A stretch of 64,000 nt of DNA from Trissonchulus latispiculum (Eukaryota > Nematoda > Enoplea > Enoplida > Ironidae). This document shows positions 24,721-36,769 of this stretch, in pieces; positions within the stretch are counted from its first letter, which is position 1; each line of letters begins with the position of its first letter. The notes below the pieces were generated by a model. That model had not been told where the DNA came from and searched no databases. It worked only from the letters and a program-made list of their open reading frames with translations. Made by a program: the position numbers and the translations under genes. The stretch lies in contig JASAND010030883.1 of assembly GCA_030248195.1 (NCBI GenBank), positions 1-64,000 on the forward strand, in the 5' to 3' direction.

Positions 24721-25021
24721 TGGTTTGCCCGCTCTTTACTACTTTTGCTAAAAAGTTGGAGTAGGCTAGGGGCTGTCAATTTTACTAGATCGAAAACGGC
24801 GCACGGTCACATCGCAACTTTTCGCCAAATTTCAAACTTTGAGCTGTTATAGCTGAAGAAGGAAGCAACGCTCGAAAGCCGGAATACTTTTAATATTTAG
24901 CAATAGTAACAATTAACATTTATAGCTGAAAGTTTCAGAATTGTTCAAACCGTTAATCCACCAGAGCTGAATAAACCTTTTTGAAAGTCCCAATTTTCAA
25001 ACCAAAATTTGTACTTTGGCG

Positions 25022-26142
25022 CAGTGTTGGGCGCGGGCCGCGGGTACCCGCGGGGCGGGGCGGGGCGGGCCAAAAATTAGTACCCGCAGTGGCCCGCGCG
25101 GGCCTATGCGGGCCGATTTTTTGTGAGACAGGGTAAGAAAGTTTGAATTTTTTCACGAATTCTAACATTATAATGGAACTTTTCCTCATTGAAATATATT
25201 TTGTCTTGCTTATCTCCTTTTCCCACTTCTCTTTTCCTTATAATTTTGAATATTACTCATTTACCGGTTTCTGCAGCTAATAAGCGGCGCTTGGTTTGGT
25301 CTTGGTGGACTCGGTTTGTTCAAATTGAAGACAAGTGTTTACGATCTTTGTCTGCTCTTGCCACCTTAGGCCATGTTACCCTATTTTTAATAGTTATCAA
25401 TTTATCAGCGTTGGTTGGTTGGCTTGAAATTTGGCTTGCATTTTACTTGATTTCGGTCACCTGGACAACACATAGAAAGATAGATAAAAGGCAAAATTCA
25501 TGCCGAATTGACCAGGAGGCTCTACTGAGCTAAGAATTGCATGAATCTTCCTTTAGCTGCTACAAAAATTTATCTTGAAATTTGGGTTTTTTTCGGACAT
25601 GGAGTTTTCCCCACCGAGTCTAGGTAACCCCCAGGTCGCACCACAGGCAGGCACTACAGTCAAATCGCACATGCCACCGCAAAGTTTAAGACATAATCCT
25701 CTGTGTAACTGTAACTGTAATTCGTTGTGGTAAATGTTTTCCAGTAGTTTAAGATGGCACTCCAAAATTCACCGAAATTTTCAAAGTCTCAAAAAATAGC
25801 TGAGAAACAGCGGGGGCTACAATAATACAGTCGCTAGGCGAAAATTCTTACATTAGAAGTCAATAAAAATTTGAAAAACGCACTACTGCAGCTATATATC
25901 TGAATGGTTTTGAAAACAACAATCGCGCTTATATGACAGTTTCTATGAAAAAACGACGAATAATCAATGAAAGTAGCAATTATTCAATGCTATGATGTTT
26001 GCATAACCTAAATTTAGTTGCGGGCCGCCGCGGGCCGAATTTTATTGATGCGGGCCGCGGGCCGGACCTGTGCGGGCCAAAAATCTGAGCGCGGGCTGCG
26101 GGGCGGGTGCGGGCCGCAAATTTCGGCCCGCGTCCAACACTG
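25022..26142. mobile_element. hAT-type element, copy B (1121 bp)
   Basis: Inverted relative to copy A and homologous along its whole length. The termini are CAGTGTTGG. The 8-bp target duplication CTTTGGCG is perfect (25014-25021 and 26143-26150). It has no transposase and was inserted into the 17-kb element after that element formed. Confidence 0.9.
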
Positions 26143-26249
26143 CTTTGGCGTCCTGCCAAAAACAGTGTAGGTGAGATATATTATTGCCCACCCTAAACTT
26201 TTTTGCTTTCATATGTTGGCTAACGTTGTGGGCACAAGTACATAGCTCT

Positions 26250-26560
26250 CTCCGACGATGTTAGCCCAACCCGTTCGTAGCCCCCCCCCCTTAATTGGAC
26301 TTTTTAGGAAGGTAGACTTCTTTTTGCGACGCCCCTGGCGTTTTTGCAATCGGTTGGCTATATCCCTCCTCAGAAACTACGACCTAGTACCTATGTTTTG
26401 TCGACTCCCTCCCACCAAACGGGGGAACATTCGCCTATTGTGGTCCGACACCGTTACGCAATGGAAAGAAGAGAAGCCTTCTAGTAGCTTTACTCTTCTT
26501 CTGTTAGCGCAATCATGCATGAGGATTGGCTGATTCCAGTATATACTATATTTATTATGG
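26250..26560 (+). repeat. Dispersed repeat, related to 59880-60440
   Basis: Shares GGGGGA-CATTC-C-TATTGTGGT and CGTTACGCAAT words in the same order with about 60297-60342. A C run lies near 26281. No coding signal. Confidence 0.4.
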
Positions 26561-26874
26561 AGTAAGGAAGTACTAAACTGACCATTAATAAATATACACA
26601 TAAACACTGTTATTTCAGAAAGCGTCCAAGTAAAGGTGCACCTACGACGGGACCTTCATTGTTATGGGTTAGATTTAAGTTGTATCCGAGCCTGGAAGCG
26701 GACCTCGGTCTGGAGCTAGGCCTGTAGGACGTGCCTTGGGGTTTTGGACTATAATTCAATTATTTTACAAACCAGCTCCATCAGAAACTCCAACTGTATA
26801 GTTGGTCGTCGAGAAGCAGTAACTCTTATAAATTAGAGAATCTTTCTCTACGTTTTGCAGAAGTTCACATATAC

Positions 26875-28322
26875 CAGGGACCAATTTCATAAAAATTTGC
26901 GGGTTTGCAAGTGCGAGTTTCCCAGTACTCGCACTTGAAACGCAAGTGCGGATAAAAAGTGTTCCGCAAACTTGCAGAAATTAGCTAAGCAAGTTGCGGA
27001 ACTTGACCCACTTGGAACGCAAGTGCGAGTACCTGCGTCGCAAATGCGAGTAGAAGGAAATTTACCATAATTTTTCAAAAAATTGTAAGGATTTCACCAT
27101 TGCATGAAATGTATTGAAATTTTCACAAAATCTGCAAAACATTTCAAAACAGTTGATTCCTAAATTTTATTAAAAACAAACGAAAATTAGGAAACATATT
27201 CCAATTTTTTGAAAATCGTCTAGTAAAAATCTACTAGACGACTTTACTCGCACTTGCAATTTGCAAGTGAGTGTTCCAGCTAGTTTTATGAAATACTTAC
27301 TTGCTGGTGTACAAGCGGACTTGTAACTTGCAGCGAACTTGACTCGCAGTTCAAGTGCATGTGCGGATTCCGCACTTTTTTCCCGTAGTGCCACACCCCA
27401 GTTTCTTTCGCGATGAGGGGTAGTGCCATACCAATTTTGTACTGGGGCTACGGTATGGCACTGAATAATTGCATATCGCAATTACCCGAGGCATAGGCAA
27501 GGCTACTGCCGGAGCAGAAGTGGCCACGCTGCTTTCACCGCATCGTGAACACCCGTTAGCACCATTCAAAAGGGTTTCCCCCCTTGAGCGGCCAACTCCT
27601 TGAAAATCTCGGTACCATTCCTACAATAATCAATTTCCTGTTATCAGCCGACAACAGGGAACTTTGAGATGTAAGTTCCAGCTTGAAAGTCATAGAATGT
27701 TGAATTTCATGGCGGATCCGTAGGATCCAAAATTTCGTGTTTGCGGCCGATTGATGCAGATTGCTACATTCTCGCAATCTGATCAGCCTAAAGTGTTGCG
27801 TAGATTATCCAAAGAATTATGTGCTGAATCATCTTTAATCTGAATCTAATTACTGGATTACTATTACTAAAGTTATGAATTAATTCATATTTAAGTGGAC
27901 AAAGGACCCGGGGTCTTCCACTTCCACGCGCCAAGCCTAGTGTCAGAAACAGTTGTTTTTTGTTACTGTTTCCTGATCGAATAATAAATGCAGTGTTGCC
28001 TCCTGTGAATAGTTCAGCGCCAATTGTGATTACCAAGGATATAGTTATTCATGTCATTCTCCATTAACACTCTAATTTCCACAGCGTATTAATTCCATCC
28101 ATCCAATGTATATCTTGTCCCCATTCAGCCGCTATGAGACTGGCCTAAGTAGCCTTTACTCTGAGTCGCGCTGAACAACACTACTGGAACTACTTCTCTG
28201 CAAGTTGTAAATATGATTCTGCACTTGACATTTTATGAAACACTTGCAGCTTGCAATTCCGCAACTTTCAGTTCCAAGTTGCGGAATCCACAACTTGAAA
28301 ACTTTAATGAAATTGGCCCCTG
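26875..28322. mobile_element. TIR element with CTTGCA-rich ends, copy 1
   Basis: The left end is CAGGGACCAATTTCATAAAA; the right end, inverted, is CAGGGGCCAATTTCAT. The terminal 200-500 bases are packed with GCAAGTGCGAGT / CTTGCA words in both orientations. No transposase and no certain target duplication. The same family bounds 50756-54733. Confidence 0.6.
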
Positions 28323-28912
28323 TTCACCTAGCCCGCCGGGCCAACCGAGCCTTGAAGCGGACATACGGATGCCGGCCGAGAAAGTACCTAACGGCACTAC
28401 TCTGGTCGGATTGCAAACTTTTATGAAATTGACCTGGTCGGATTGCTTCCATCAAGAGTACATAATACTACTCTTGATAATACATAAGATTGTGACAAGC
28501 GTAATATTCTGTGCAATGCAAGCGTGACACATCTCGCAGGCTAGCGACAAGTGACAACTGCGGCTTCATAAGCTATTATTTATCCAATATGAGCCTATTT
28601 TGCGGCGTTCCCATGCGAAGGAATCAAAAAGTGGGAGACAATCTTTTGACCTCTGACATGGTGGGGACTCCTTCAATTTGGCGGTTGACGACTCCTCCGC
28701 AAAACGAAGATGAACTACGTTTCGTATTTTTGTCAGACCCAGTCCCCTCAGTAAAACCAGGGATGGTTATTCGGATCAAAGCGCTAAAAAAGGAAGTAGC
28801 GAAGGGCAGCGTTAGCGTATTCGGACCGGACCACCCAAAGCAGGCGGCACTTTCAAAGAAAAATTGATGGGTCCTAATTAATCTAAGGGAAGCAAACGAC
28901 TACCGGTTCACA

Positions 28913-29204
28913 CTAGGCAATTTGTAATGTGGTGGCAATGGCAATATTTTCAGCAATGCACCCGTTCACACTGCATTACCAAGATTGCCGGCAATATGCG
29001 GGAAATTTAAGATTTTAGTCCAGCGGCAATCGCGTACGCCGCTATATTTACGCGTTTAATTGCTTCAGAGCTTGCTCACTCTCCTAGCTGAGATTGCCGA
29101 TTGACAGCAATATTGCTGGCAGTCTTAACACTGTTCACAGTAGCAATAGATGGGCAATCTGTTGGCAATCATACTGCTTGCAATTATTGCCTAGTGTGAA
29201 CCGG
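28913..29204. mobile_element. MITE, 292 bp, GGTTCACACTAGGCAA ends
   Basis: The ends CCGGTTCACACTAGGCAA and TTGCCTAGTGTGAACCGG are perfect inverted repeats. The interior repeats GCAAT/ATTGC many times. The termini resemble those of PIF/Harbinger-type MITEs, but no short duplication could be fixed. Confidence 0.65.
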
Positions 29205-30179
29205 GCTTTAAGGTAATGTTTTCGTGCAGACGCGGTTCAAGGATAGCTATCCAGGCGTTCACAATGCATGCTTGAGTGATGCATCGACCTAACTTTGGAG
29301 GACTACCCACTATAACTTTAACTCATTTTATCTTGCACAGACAGCATTTTAGATCCATAGTTCTATGAGAAACGTTGCTCCTTGTTGCAGTAGCTATCGA
29401 TTGATACCCAATTTGTCTATATTTGGAAAAAATTAAAAATTGGCATTTTCCACCTATAAAGATCAAAGGTACCGCCACAGCAGTCATGTTCATTATTGAC
29501 GCATTTGTTTTGTCCACATTATGTGACAGACATGGATATATTAATCTGTCAAGCTTGGTGATTTTTTGCCACAAAGAAATTTGGGTGAGAAATTTTCAAA
29601 AGAATGTGATGAAAATTATGAAAAATTGCCATTTTTACCAAGATTTGCTGTTTTTGTGGCAAGTTTTTGAACTTACTATAGTTGATAGAAAATTGCGATT
29701 ACTTTCGTAAGACGTGTTTTTGTGCGATGAGTGCAGCTATCTATTGGCCATTTTTGTAGCCTGTGCCAATCGTCCAGTACAAGCAAACGAGTACTGTAGG
29801 TCCTGTTTTTCATAGTCCAAAACCGCTGGATTTTCCAGAATTCTGGCTTTAAATATTCACCAAAATTACGCCACTCAACAGAATTGCACCAAACTAGATA
29901 GCTACACTCTACACTATGTCCTTGACGTATGCGAAAAGTTTCAGCGCTGTATCTTTCACACAGCAAAAAATTTTCTGCCACAAATTTTTTAACCTAACTT
30001 TTTCATTTTCCTACGTTTAACACATGCCAAGGCCCCACTTGAAGGGCTCTACAGAATGACAGAAGAAATACTACGCAAAACGCACTTTTGTTGTTTTGAG
30101 GACCCATGGGGATTACAAAATATGAGAAAATGAGCGAAATCGGAGATGGTAAAAAAATCGGCGAAAAAGTGATCCCCCC
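29205..30179. other. No gene recognised
   Basis: Unassigned sequence inside the 17-kb element. CCTACGTTTAACACATGCC near 30010-30028 recurs inverted, with one 21-base exact block, near 51516-51540. Confidence 0.4.
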
Positions 30180-30183
30180 TTAA

Positions 30184-31934
30184 GGGGGGGCTACTTGGGT
30201 CAAAAATTCGACCCTCACGGATTTCGCTCAAATTGCGCCCATTGATACTCCTTAGGGTTCTACACAAACCATTGAAATTTGAGCTGATTTCGCCCAGGAA
30301 TAGAAAAGTTACAGCTAGTAGTGATGTTTCAGGCGGCCCATTTATTTTCAGTTTCAGTTTCAGATTCAGTTTCAGGCCTGCTAATTGAGGAATTTCAGTT
30401 TCAGTTTAAGGCGGTTGCTCGTCGGAATTTCAGTTTCAGATTCAGTTTCAGTTTCAGGCCTCAATCAACTTATTTTCAATTTCAGTTTCAGTTTCAGGCC
30501 TAGACTAAAATTTTATTTTTATATTTTTTCACTAGTAAAATTTTAATTTTATACCTTATGGAACGTCTTAAAACACATTATTTTTATTAGGTTACAGTAT
30601 AATCAGTAAAACATCAGTAAAAAGTAAATATTCAACAGTTTAGCAAAATGTTTAAAACATCTGTAAAATTTGTGACTGCTATTGTCAGTTTTGCGAGAAT
30701 GGAATGTATCTAGGTATACATACAATGTTTCAAGTGCAAATGTTCGAGCTGATAATAATTTCAGACGACACATCATCTGAAAATGGTATTTTTAGGCTTA
30801 CAAGTTGTCTGAAATTACAAGTTTCAGTCTAAGCGTCGTCTGAAATTACAATTTTCAGTCTAAGCGTAGACCTAAATCGATTGATACTTTCAGGCCTAGC
30901 AAGAGCTGAAATTATTTTAAGATTCAATGGTCGACTGAAATTATTTCAGTTTCAGTTTCAGGTCTGTTTCCTTCAGAATTTCAGTTTCAGTTTCAGGCGG
31001 CAAATCAAAATAATTTCAGTTTCAGTTTTAGTTTTAGTCGTCGATTTTTTGCATTTTCAGTTTCAGTTTCAGGCGTCGAGCTGTACTATTTTCAGTTTCA
31101 GTTTCAGTTTTAGGTGCTGAAACTGAAATATGTACTGACTGAAAATATTTTCAGTTTCAGTTTCAGATGCTGAAACATCACTAGTTACAGCCATTCAAAA
31201 TTTCCAATTCCTATTCAAAATGGCCTAAAATCGGAACTTTAAAAATTTCACTTCTGACATCGATATCTTCCTCAAATCAAAACCGTTCGAAACGTTCTAT
31301 ATAGCTCATTCTGTAGCTAAATACAATATCTAAAACTTGTCGAAGAGCTTTTTTCAAATTTCTGTTTCTGACGGTTGTAGTAATCGTTTCTGTGAAAGTG
31401 CCCCCAAAAGACTAAAATTAAAAAATCACGAAGATATGGTTTTCGACCGATAACTTGAAACTACTACAAAATAGACGTTTGTGCCAAGAAGAAAAGTTGT
31501 TTAGAATTGAAAAAGCTATCGATTGGTGTAGATATTGTGCATATTTGTAAATTTCGAACAATTTCGAAAATGTCACATTTTGACTTATTTTTGGGGCTGC
31601 TTCAAGAAAACGATTATTACAACAGTTAGAAACCGAAATTTGAAAAAAGCTCTTCGACAAGTTTTAGATATTGTATTTAGCTACAGAATAGAATAGAACG
31701 TTTCGAACGGTTTTGATTTGAGTAAGATATCGTTGTCAGAAGTGAAAATTTTAAAGTTCCGATTTTGGGCCATTTTGAATAGGAATTGGAAATTTTGAAT
31801 GGCTGTAACTTTTTATTCCTGGACGAAATCAGCTCAAATTTCAATGGCTTCTGTAGAAGCCTAAGGAGTATCAATAGGCACAATTTGAGCGAAATCCGTG
31901 AGGGTCGAATTTTTGACCCAAGTAGCCCCCCCCC
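30184..31934. mobile_element. TTAA-flanked foldback element
   Basis: TTAA stands at 30180-30183 and 31935-31938. Just inside, GGGGGGGCTACTTGGGTCAA and its inverted copy begin arms about 350 bases long once the nested insertion is removed (30184-30315 plus 31192-31400, against 31590-31934). TTAA duplication and G/C-run ends are compatible with a piggyBac-type MITE; no transposase. Confidence 0.6.
30316..31183. mobile_element. Nested TTTCAG-repeat element with 8-bp duplication
   Basis: Inserted in the left arm of the TTAA foldback. The 8-bp repeat GTTACAGC flanks it at 30308-30315 and 31184-31191. The ends are inverted: TAGTGATGTTTCAG and CTGAAACATCACTA. Much of the interior is TTTCAGTTTCAG(G) units, which makes spurious Gln/Phe/Ser frames. 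Related TTTCAG tracts occur near 58444-58463. Its hAT-like duplication and lack of coding make it a MITE. Confidence 0.75.
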
Positions 31935-31938
31935 TTAA

Positions 31939-33050
31939 CCACGTTAAAATAGTTACAATTAACTCAATCCTTTTCCGACACAGGGAGGCAAGAGTTAGTT
32001 CATTTTAAGTTTAAGCCTGCAAGGTTGATCTACTCGCTTAACTCAGATCACGAAAAGACCTCCAGTCTTCAATGAATAGTTACACGTTATATATGCTTGA
32101 ACTGTACAAGCTATATTTTCATTACATGCTATTAATCTTTTAAACAAAGTGCTTAAGTTTGCCTGTAATTGTGCAGGGTCAGGACCAAAAAATTTTTGAA
32201 GTAACCAACTCATATCTAATCCAGGGGATACGACCCCTTTTTCCTTTGTCAATCTGTGTGACTAGTTTCCAATGGTACCCTATTCGCCCCTACCTTCGTT
32301 GTCCTCCATAGTTGGAAGATGAGACATATATTTTTCTTCGATACATTTTTCTAGTGGGATGGCAAAGCCGCGAGTTTTCTACGAACTTGGAGTAAAATCG
32401 ACAGAATTTGTGAAAAATCTCAGTTTGGTTAAATGCTGATGTTGGCGAGATCTGATACTTTGCGGAGCAACATCGTAAGCATTCTATGCTAGAACACTCG
32501 TACCTTTATAAGCAGCAGTTTGAGTTAAGTTAGTGTCAATATATATTGAATAGCTTGTTGAAGTAAGTTGAGCATCGTTGCGAGAAACAAAGCCTGCTTT
32601 GGTTACTACCATATCGTATCAAAAGCTTTCATTATCAACTGCGGTTTCATACAGGAAAACTGCTACAAGAAAGGATTCAGCCATGTGTAATGGAATTGGT
32701 AAAATCTGAAATGAAAATTTGTCTAAATTGATTAAAACATGGCCAGGACTTGTGAAATCGGTGAAGAAGAATCTCCCTGCCATGGATTTGCGAAGAGGAT
32801 CAACAATTATCACTATGGAAAATAATTTGTAAATGATGTCCAAGCAATAATTGTATGAATTGTCTTGTGTTTGCCAAGCCAGAGTTGTCTAGTACTCAAT
32901 ATTAAGGGAAAATTCTTAAATAGGGACCAAGGTTTGCACGCAATTAGGACAGAAGTCCTTGTAGCATTAAAAATTCCAGGTGTAATTAAGTTTAAATATT
33001 GTTTAAATTACTAACTATGCTAATCTGGAACGTGTAAACGAAGTGTTAAT
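31939..33050. other. No gene recognised
   Basis: AT-rich stretch inside the 17-kb element; no domain, signal peptide or splice-supported exon. Confidence 0.4.
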
Positions 33051-33604
33051 TCGGTCACCTATCCCCTAATAATGGGAGTTGTCACTCCACCCGACTTTAA
33101 ATGGCAGTATCTTGATAAATCGTAAAGAATACTAAAGAAAATTAATGAATTGTTACTCCCCACGAAGGAAAAACATCGACATCTCAACTAACTTTAGGGG
33201 TATCAATGAGTTGTCACTCATAATTTAAGACAAGAACGGCCTTTTTCTCGCCACTGTGCACGTTTTTCATTGACTAAACAGGAATTAGCAGGAAGTCATT
33301 AACTTTCAAAGCGCAATTGTACACTTATTCAGCCAAAAGTGGCCATTAAAGTACCTGTAAAGTGAAAATTGCACTAAAGAATGACAAAAATTGCAAGATG
33401 GTTCAATTCTAGGTAGAAAATAGCTAAGTACGTAGTTTATATAGGCCTAATTAGGGTTAATTAGTACAAATTAGACAATAATTAATTAATTTTAACAATT
33501 TTGGATCGAAATATGACTTGGGCTCAGATGAAAGAGAATTTGATGCCGATTTCAAAAATCCAAACCCAAAAATTAAGAAAGTTATAAGTAAAAATGTTTT
33601 TGTT

Positions 33605-33780
33605 AAGATTACACTTTTGTTGTGTAATCTTATCACTCCAAAAAGGAGTGTTCTAAAAAGTTTTTATTTTGGTTTGACTTAAGTCAAACCTTTTCTTTTC
33701 TCTTTTCCTTCCCTCTTTCTGTTGGGCGTTTCCTCAAGGACCCAACAGTTGTCTTCTCCTCAAGCTTCGGCCGAAGACAA
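33605..33780 (+). repeat. Cluster of five adjacent hairpins
   Basis: In order: AAGATTACAC/GTGTAATCTT (33605-33631); CACTCC/GGAGTG (33634-33650); the palindrome GGTTTGACTTAAGTCAAACC (33671-33690); TGTTGGG/CCCAACA (33720-33747); TTGTCTTC/GAAGACAA (33749-33780). The last two have unrelated stems but share TCCTCAAG in their loops. No open frame runs through the cluster. Confidence 0.8.
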
Positions 33781-34174
33781 AGCCAGCAAAAAGGAAAAGG
33801 GAAATGTACATGGTTTCCAGCCCAAGTCATGACTAGAAGGGGTCTTGCCCTTTAATAATAATAAAATTGCATTAATAAGTAGCTAGGAATGCGTACATAA
33901 GTATATACTAGGTAATTACGTAATTTATTGGTTCTAGAAAATTATACAATTCGAGTAACAATTTGTTAAATTCCCAAAATTTAGTAAAATTCTCCCTTTG
34001 GTTGCGTTTATGTGTTAAAGAAAGTTTCCCAAAATTTTGCTAGAATTCGGGGCCCAAAATATATCAAAAAAGGGTCAGTTGGAGGGCAATAATTCTAAAA
34101 TCTCATTAATATTGACCCTCGGCGGTCAGCTGGCCCGCCTCGCCGCTGCGCCCCATATGTAAAAGGTGGCAAGC

Positions 34175-34206
34175 TTCTGGAAGCTTCCAGAACCTTCCAG
34201 AAGCTT
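34175..34206. promoter_or_regulatory. Six-unit heat-shock element
   Basis: TTC and GAA alternate at exact 5-base steps: TTC 34175, GAA 34180, TTC 34185, GAA 34190, TTC 34195, GAA 34200, then TTt at 34205. This is the canonical inverted-pentamer site for heat-shock factor trimers, and long arrays bind it strongly. A TATA-like TTTATAAT follows at about 34289-34296. No heat-shock gene is recognised downstream, so the promoter, if active, would transcribe element sequence. Confidence 0.7.
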
Positions 34207-34424
34207 TGCCTCAAAATCAAAAGAAAATCCGCCTCTAAAGTCACTAATGACCTGTCATCGGGCTGCCAGCAAAACTGTCAAAATCTTCTTTATAATCAGT
34301 GTTCGTTTGAGTGCGACCGAGAGCGGTTGCTTTCCCCCCTCCCTTCTAGTGCGCTCTCCAGTGCAGTTGTTGCCTGCATGGGGGTTAAAGTGCACTCTCC
34401 CCGGTTAGGACTAAAAACGTAGGG

Positions 34425-34760
34425 CTTTTCTGGCCCTTGGGCCAGAAAAGAAACTGAGATATTTACCGCGAACACTACAGATCTAGGGCCATATACGTTT
34501 GTTATGCCTGGCCAGAAACTGAGAACAAAAAGCCTAGGAAATGGACGGCCATTTTGGCCTTATGTTTTACGTACTTTTGAGGCCTTTTGGCCATTTTTAA
34601 TGTGTGATGTTTTTTGGGTCTTCGGGCCAATTTTCTCTACAGTTTATAAGGCCAACGAGCCAACTTTTTATGTGTATTTTGGGCCAGCGAGCCCCACTTT
34701 TTCTCAGTATCTTGGGCCAGAGGCCAGTTTTGTTTCTCTAGCATGCGTGGGCCCTTGAGC
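34425..34760 (+). repeat. GGCC-punctuated repeat region with a 12-bp hairpin
   Basis: Begins with CTTTTCTGGCCC-TT-GGGCCAGAAAAG (34425-34450, perfect). Words with GGCC or TTGGGCCA then recur every 20-50 bases down to about 34760. The open frame across it is low-complexity and unsupported. Confidence 0.5.
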
Positions 34761-35428
34761 CACTTTTCAGTTCTTTTACTTAAATCGTTACTAATATTAT
34801 TTTATTATTTTAATGAAAAGGGGCAGCTCATGTAAACCCCTCCCGTTCGACGGAGGTCTTGAGAATTGTCCCTACTTTTGTTTTTCTGTTTTTATATCCG
34901 ACACCCTCTTGCTATCGAGGTTTGTAGACCTCCGCCTCTCTTTTGTTCCATTTATTCTTATTATTTTGGTTGCATTTCTTCGGTCAAGCCACGACCAACA
35001 TTGTTACCATGCTTATAAGACTCGTTGGCCAGTAAATTTGGGGTTTTGACATAGAATACGGGATTACTAAGTGGGGACCCCGCCCCTGAGTTTGAGCTAG
35101 AGGGTCCCTTTGCTACGACCCTAGAATGTTAAGCTAGTAATAGGAATTATTACCCCACAGCCGGCAACTAGGAGTTGCCGGCCTTATTGTTTTGCCACGG
35201 CTTTGGTAAGCCCAAAAAGTCATTGTCTGTAATTTGTAATTGTTTGTCGTAGGTCGGTATGAAAATTAACAGGTTATCAAAAGTGTGAAAAGAGTTTTTA
35301 AATGAAGTCCTAAATTAATCGCTTGTCTTATGATCCGTCGTTCTTTAATAATTAATAATCAAGCGTTTCACGGGGAATGACCGGCTTCCCCATTAGTTAA
35401 TTTATTTGTTGACAGCAGTTTGGTTTTT

Positions 35429-35538
35429 AGTAATGATTGCTTAGCAATCATTACTCACACGGCTTTCCAAAGTTTTAAAATTCTTCAAAGTTGGCAAAGT
35501 TCTGCGCTAAAAGCCGAGTTTTAGGACTCTAAAACTCG
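35429..35538 (+). repeat. Two perfect hairpins
   Basis: AGTAATGATTGC-TTA-GCAATCATTACT (35429-35455, 12 bp) and CGAGTTTTAG-GACT-CTAAAACTCG (35515-35538, 10 bp). A related one, CCGGCAAC-TAGGA-GTTGCCGG, is at 35161-35181. Confidence 0.8.
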
Positions 35539-35731
35539 CAACAAAATCTTTATTAAATCATATTAAACTAATAACTAATAATCACCATTGAATGGGCACT
35601 TAAAGCTCTAGTTAAGGGTATAGACGATCCCATAAATTAGATTTAGAATACATGAATTGCCCCTAGGTGCGTGTGTGTGTGCGTGTGATTGAGATTAGTT
35701 AGATAAGTACCTACTTAAGAGGTTGCGTGTT

Positions 35732-35735
<4 letters not shown>

Positions 35736-35779
<44 letters not shown>
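35736..35779 (+). repeat. (GT)n microsatellite
   Basis: Uninterrupted GT dinucleotides; the surrounding several hundred bases are also GT-rich. Confidence 0.95.
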
Positions 35780-35781
<2 letters not shown>

Positions 35782-36370
35782 ATTGTATGAATGGCATTGT
35801 ATAGTAGGCACGATCGGTATGAATGACTGTAAGTTGTTGATGTGAGTGTATGCTAGTCTGACTGTCGTATAAATGATGTTTAAATGTTTAATTATGTTGT
35901 GTCGCAAATGTTATGTGAATGTTGTCTGGATGTCGTGTGAATGAGGATCAAATGTCTGCTTATTCATGTGATCTGAACAGTGTGCAAGTGTTGTATGACG
36001 GATGTTTGACTTAGTAATAGGATTACGATTATTAAGCGCTAGTTAGTTAGAAAGTGTGTAAGTGCTGTATGTGTGTAGGATGTGATTGAATAAGTGATTG
36101 TTCCTATCTGTAACGAGTGTCTGTGTGTATAGTTGTGCGAAGCACCAGAATTAGTTAGGACTCCTATGGTACGCAGGAAAACAATAATAGGTAAGGTAGT
36201 TCTGGTGGATGAGCCCTGTATGCATGCCTGGAAGTTTGTGAACGAATGATTACGTAGGTAATTTAGGTTTAGGCTCAAAGTAGCAAATATGCCAATGAGG
36301 TCCAGACCAAGGGATCTAGGGTCACGGGGACCCCGTATGAGGTCCTTACTGGTCGGAAAAGGGTTATCCT

Positions 36371-36417
36371 CGATTCGTCCGCGTAGGCCACTCTTTGTTA
36401 AGAGTGCGGACGAATCG
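36371..36417 (+). repeat. Compound hairpin
   Basis: Outer stem CGATTCGTCCG/CGGACGAATCG (11 bp), a one-sided 7-base bulge, then inner stem CACTCTT/AAGAGTG closing on TGTT. Confidence 0.85.
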
Positions 36418-36769
36418 CATGAAGGAAAACTCTCCAATAGTTGATCTTTTTACTCAAAATCAATACACAGTGCTTTGCTATTTTTAATTAACTATATTTA
36501 ACCTAGATTTTGATTGTAGTAGCGACAACTGCCGTCGCTTTTAGTTTGAAATCAATGCATGTTGTTATTGCCATTTTCAGTTGATCTAGCCACACTCAAC
36601 GCAAATTGCGTCCTTAATTATTACCGCCATGACGGTTCGGCACCTTTTCATGTCAGTGCCCATGTTTAAAGATATACCTAGCTAAATTCGGTTATATAAC
36701 ATTTGGCAAGGGTAAGAGATCCACCTTGCCCAGCTGACGTTTCTCGCAAACTCGGTTCACAATGATTAT

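Noticed and set aside
24433..24852. 139-codon Pro/Ala/Leu-rich open frame
   Set aside because: It spans a CCTCCGCG-type minisatellite; composition explains the open frame and no domain or leader is present.
28511..28867. 118-codon frame
   Set aside because: No family recognised, no signal peptide, inside a mobile-element-rich block; chance frame cannot be excluded.
30321..31120. Gln/Phe/Ser-rich frames
   Set aside because: Produced by TTTCAG repeats of a nested mobile element.
34504..34758. 84-codon frame downstream of the heat-shock element
   Set aside because: Low-complexity GGCC repeat translation with no leader or domain.
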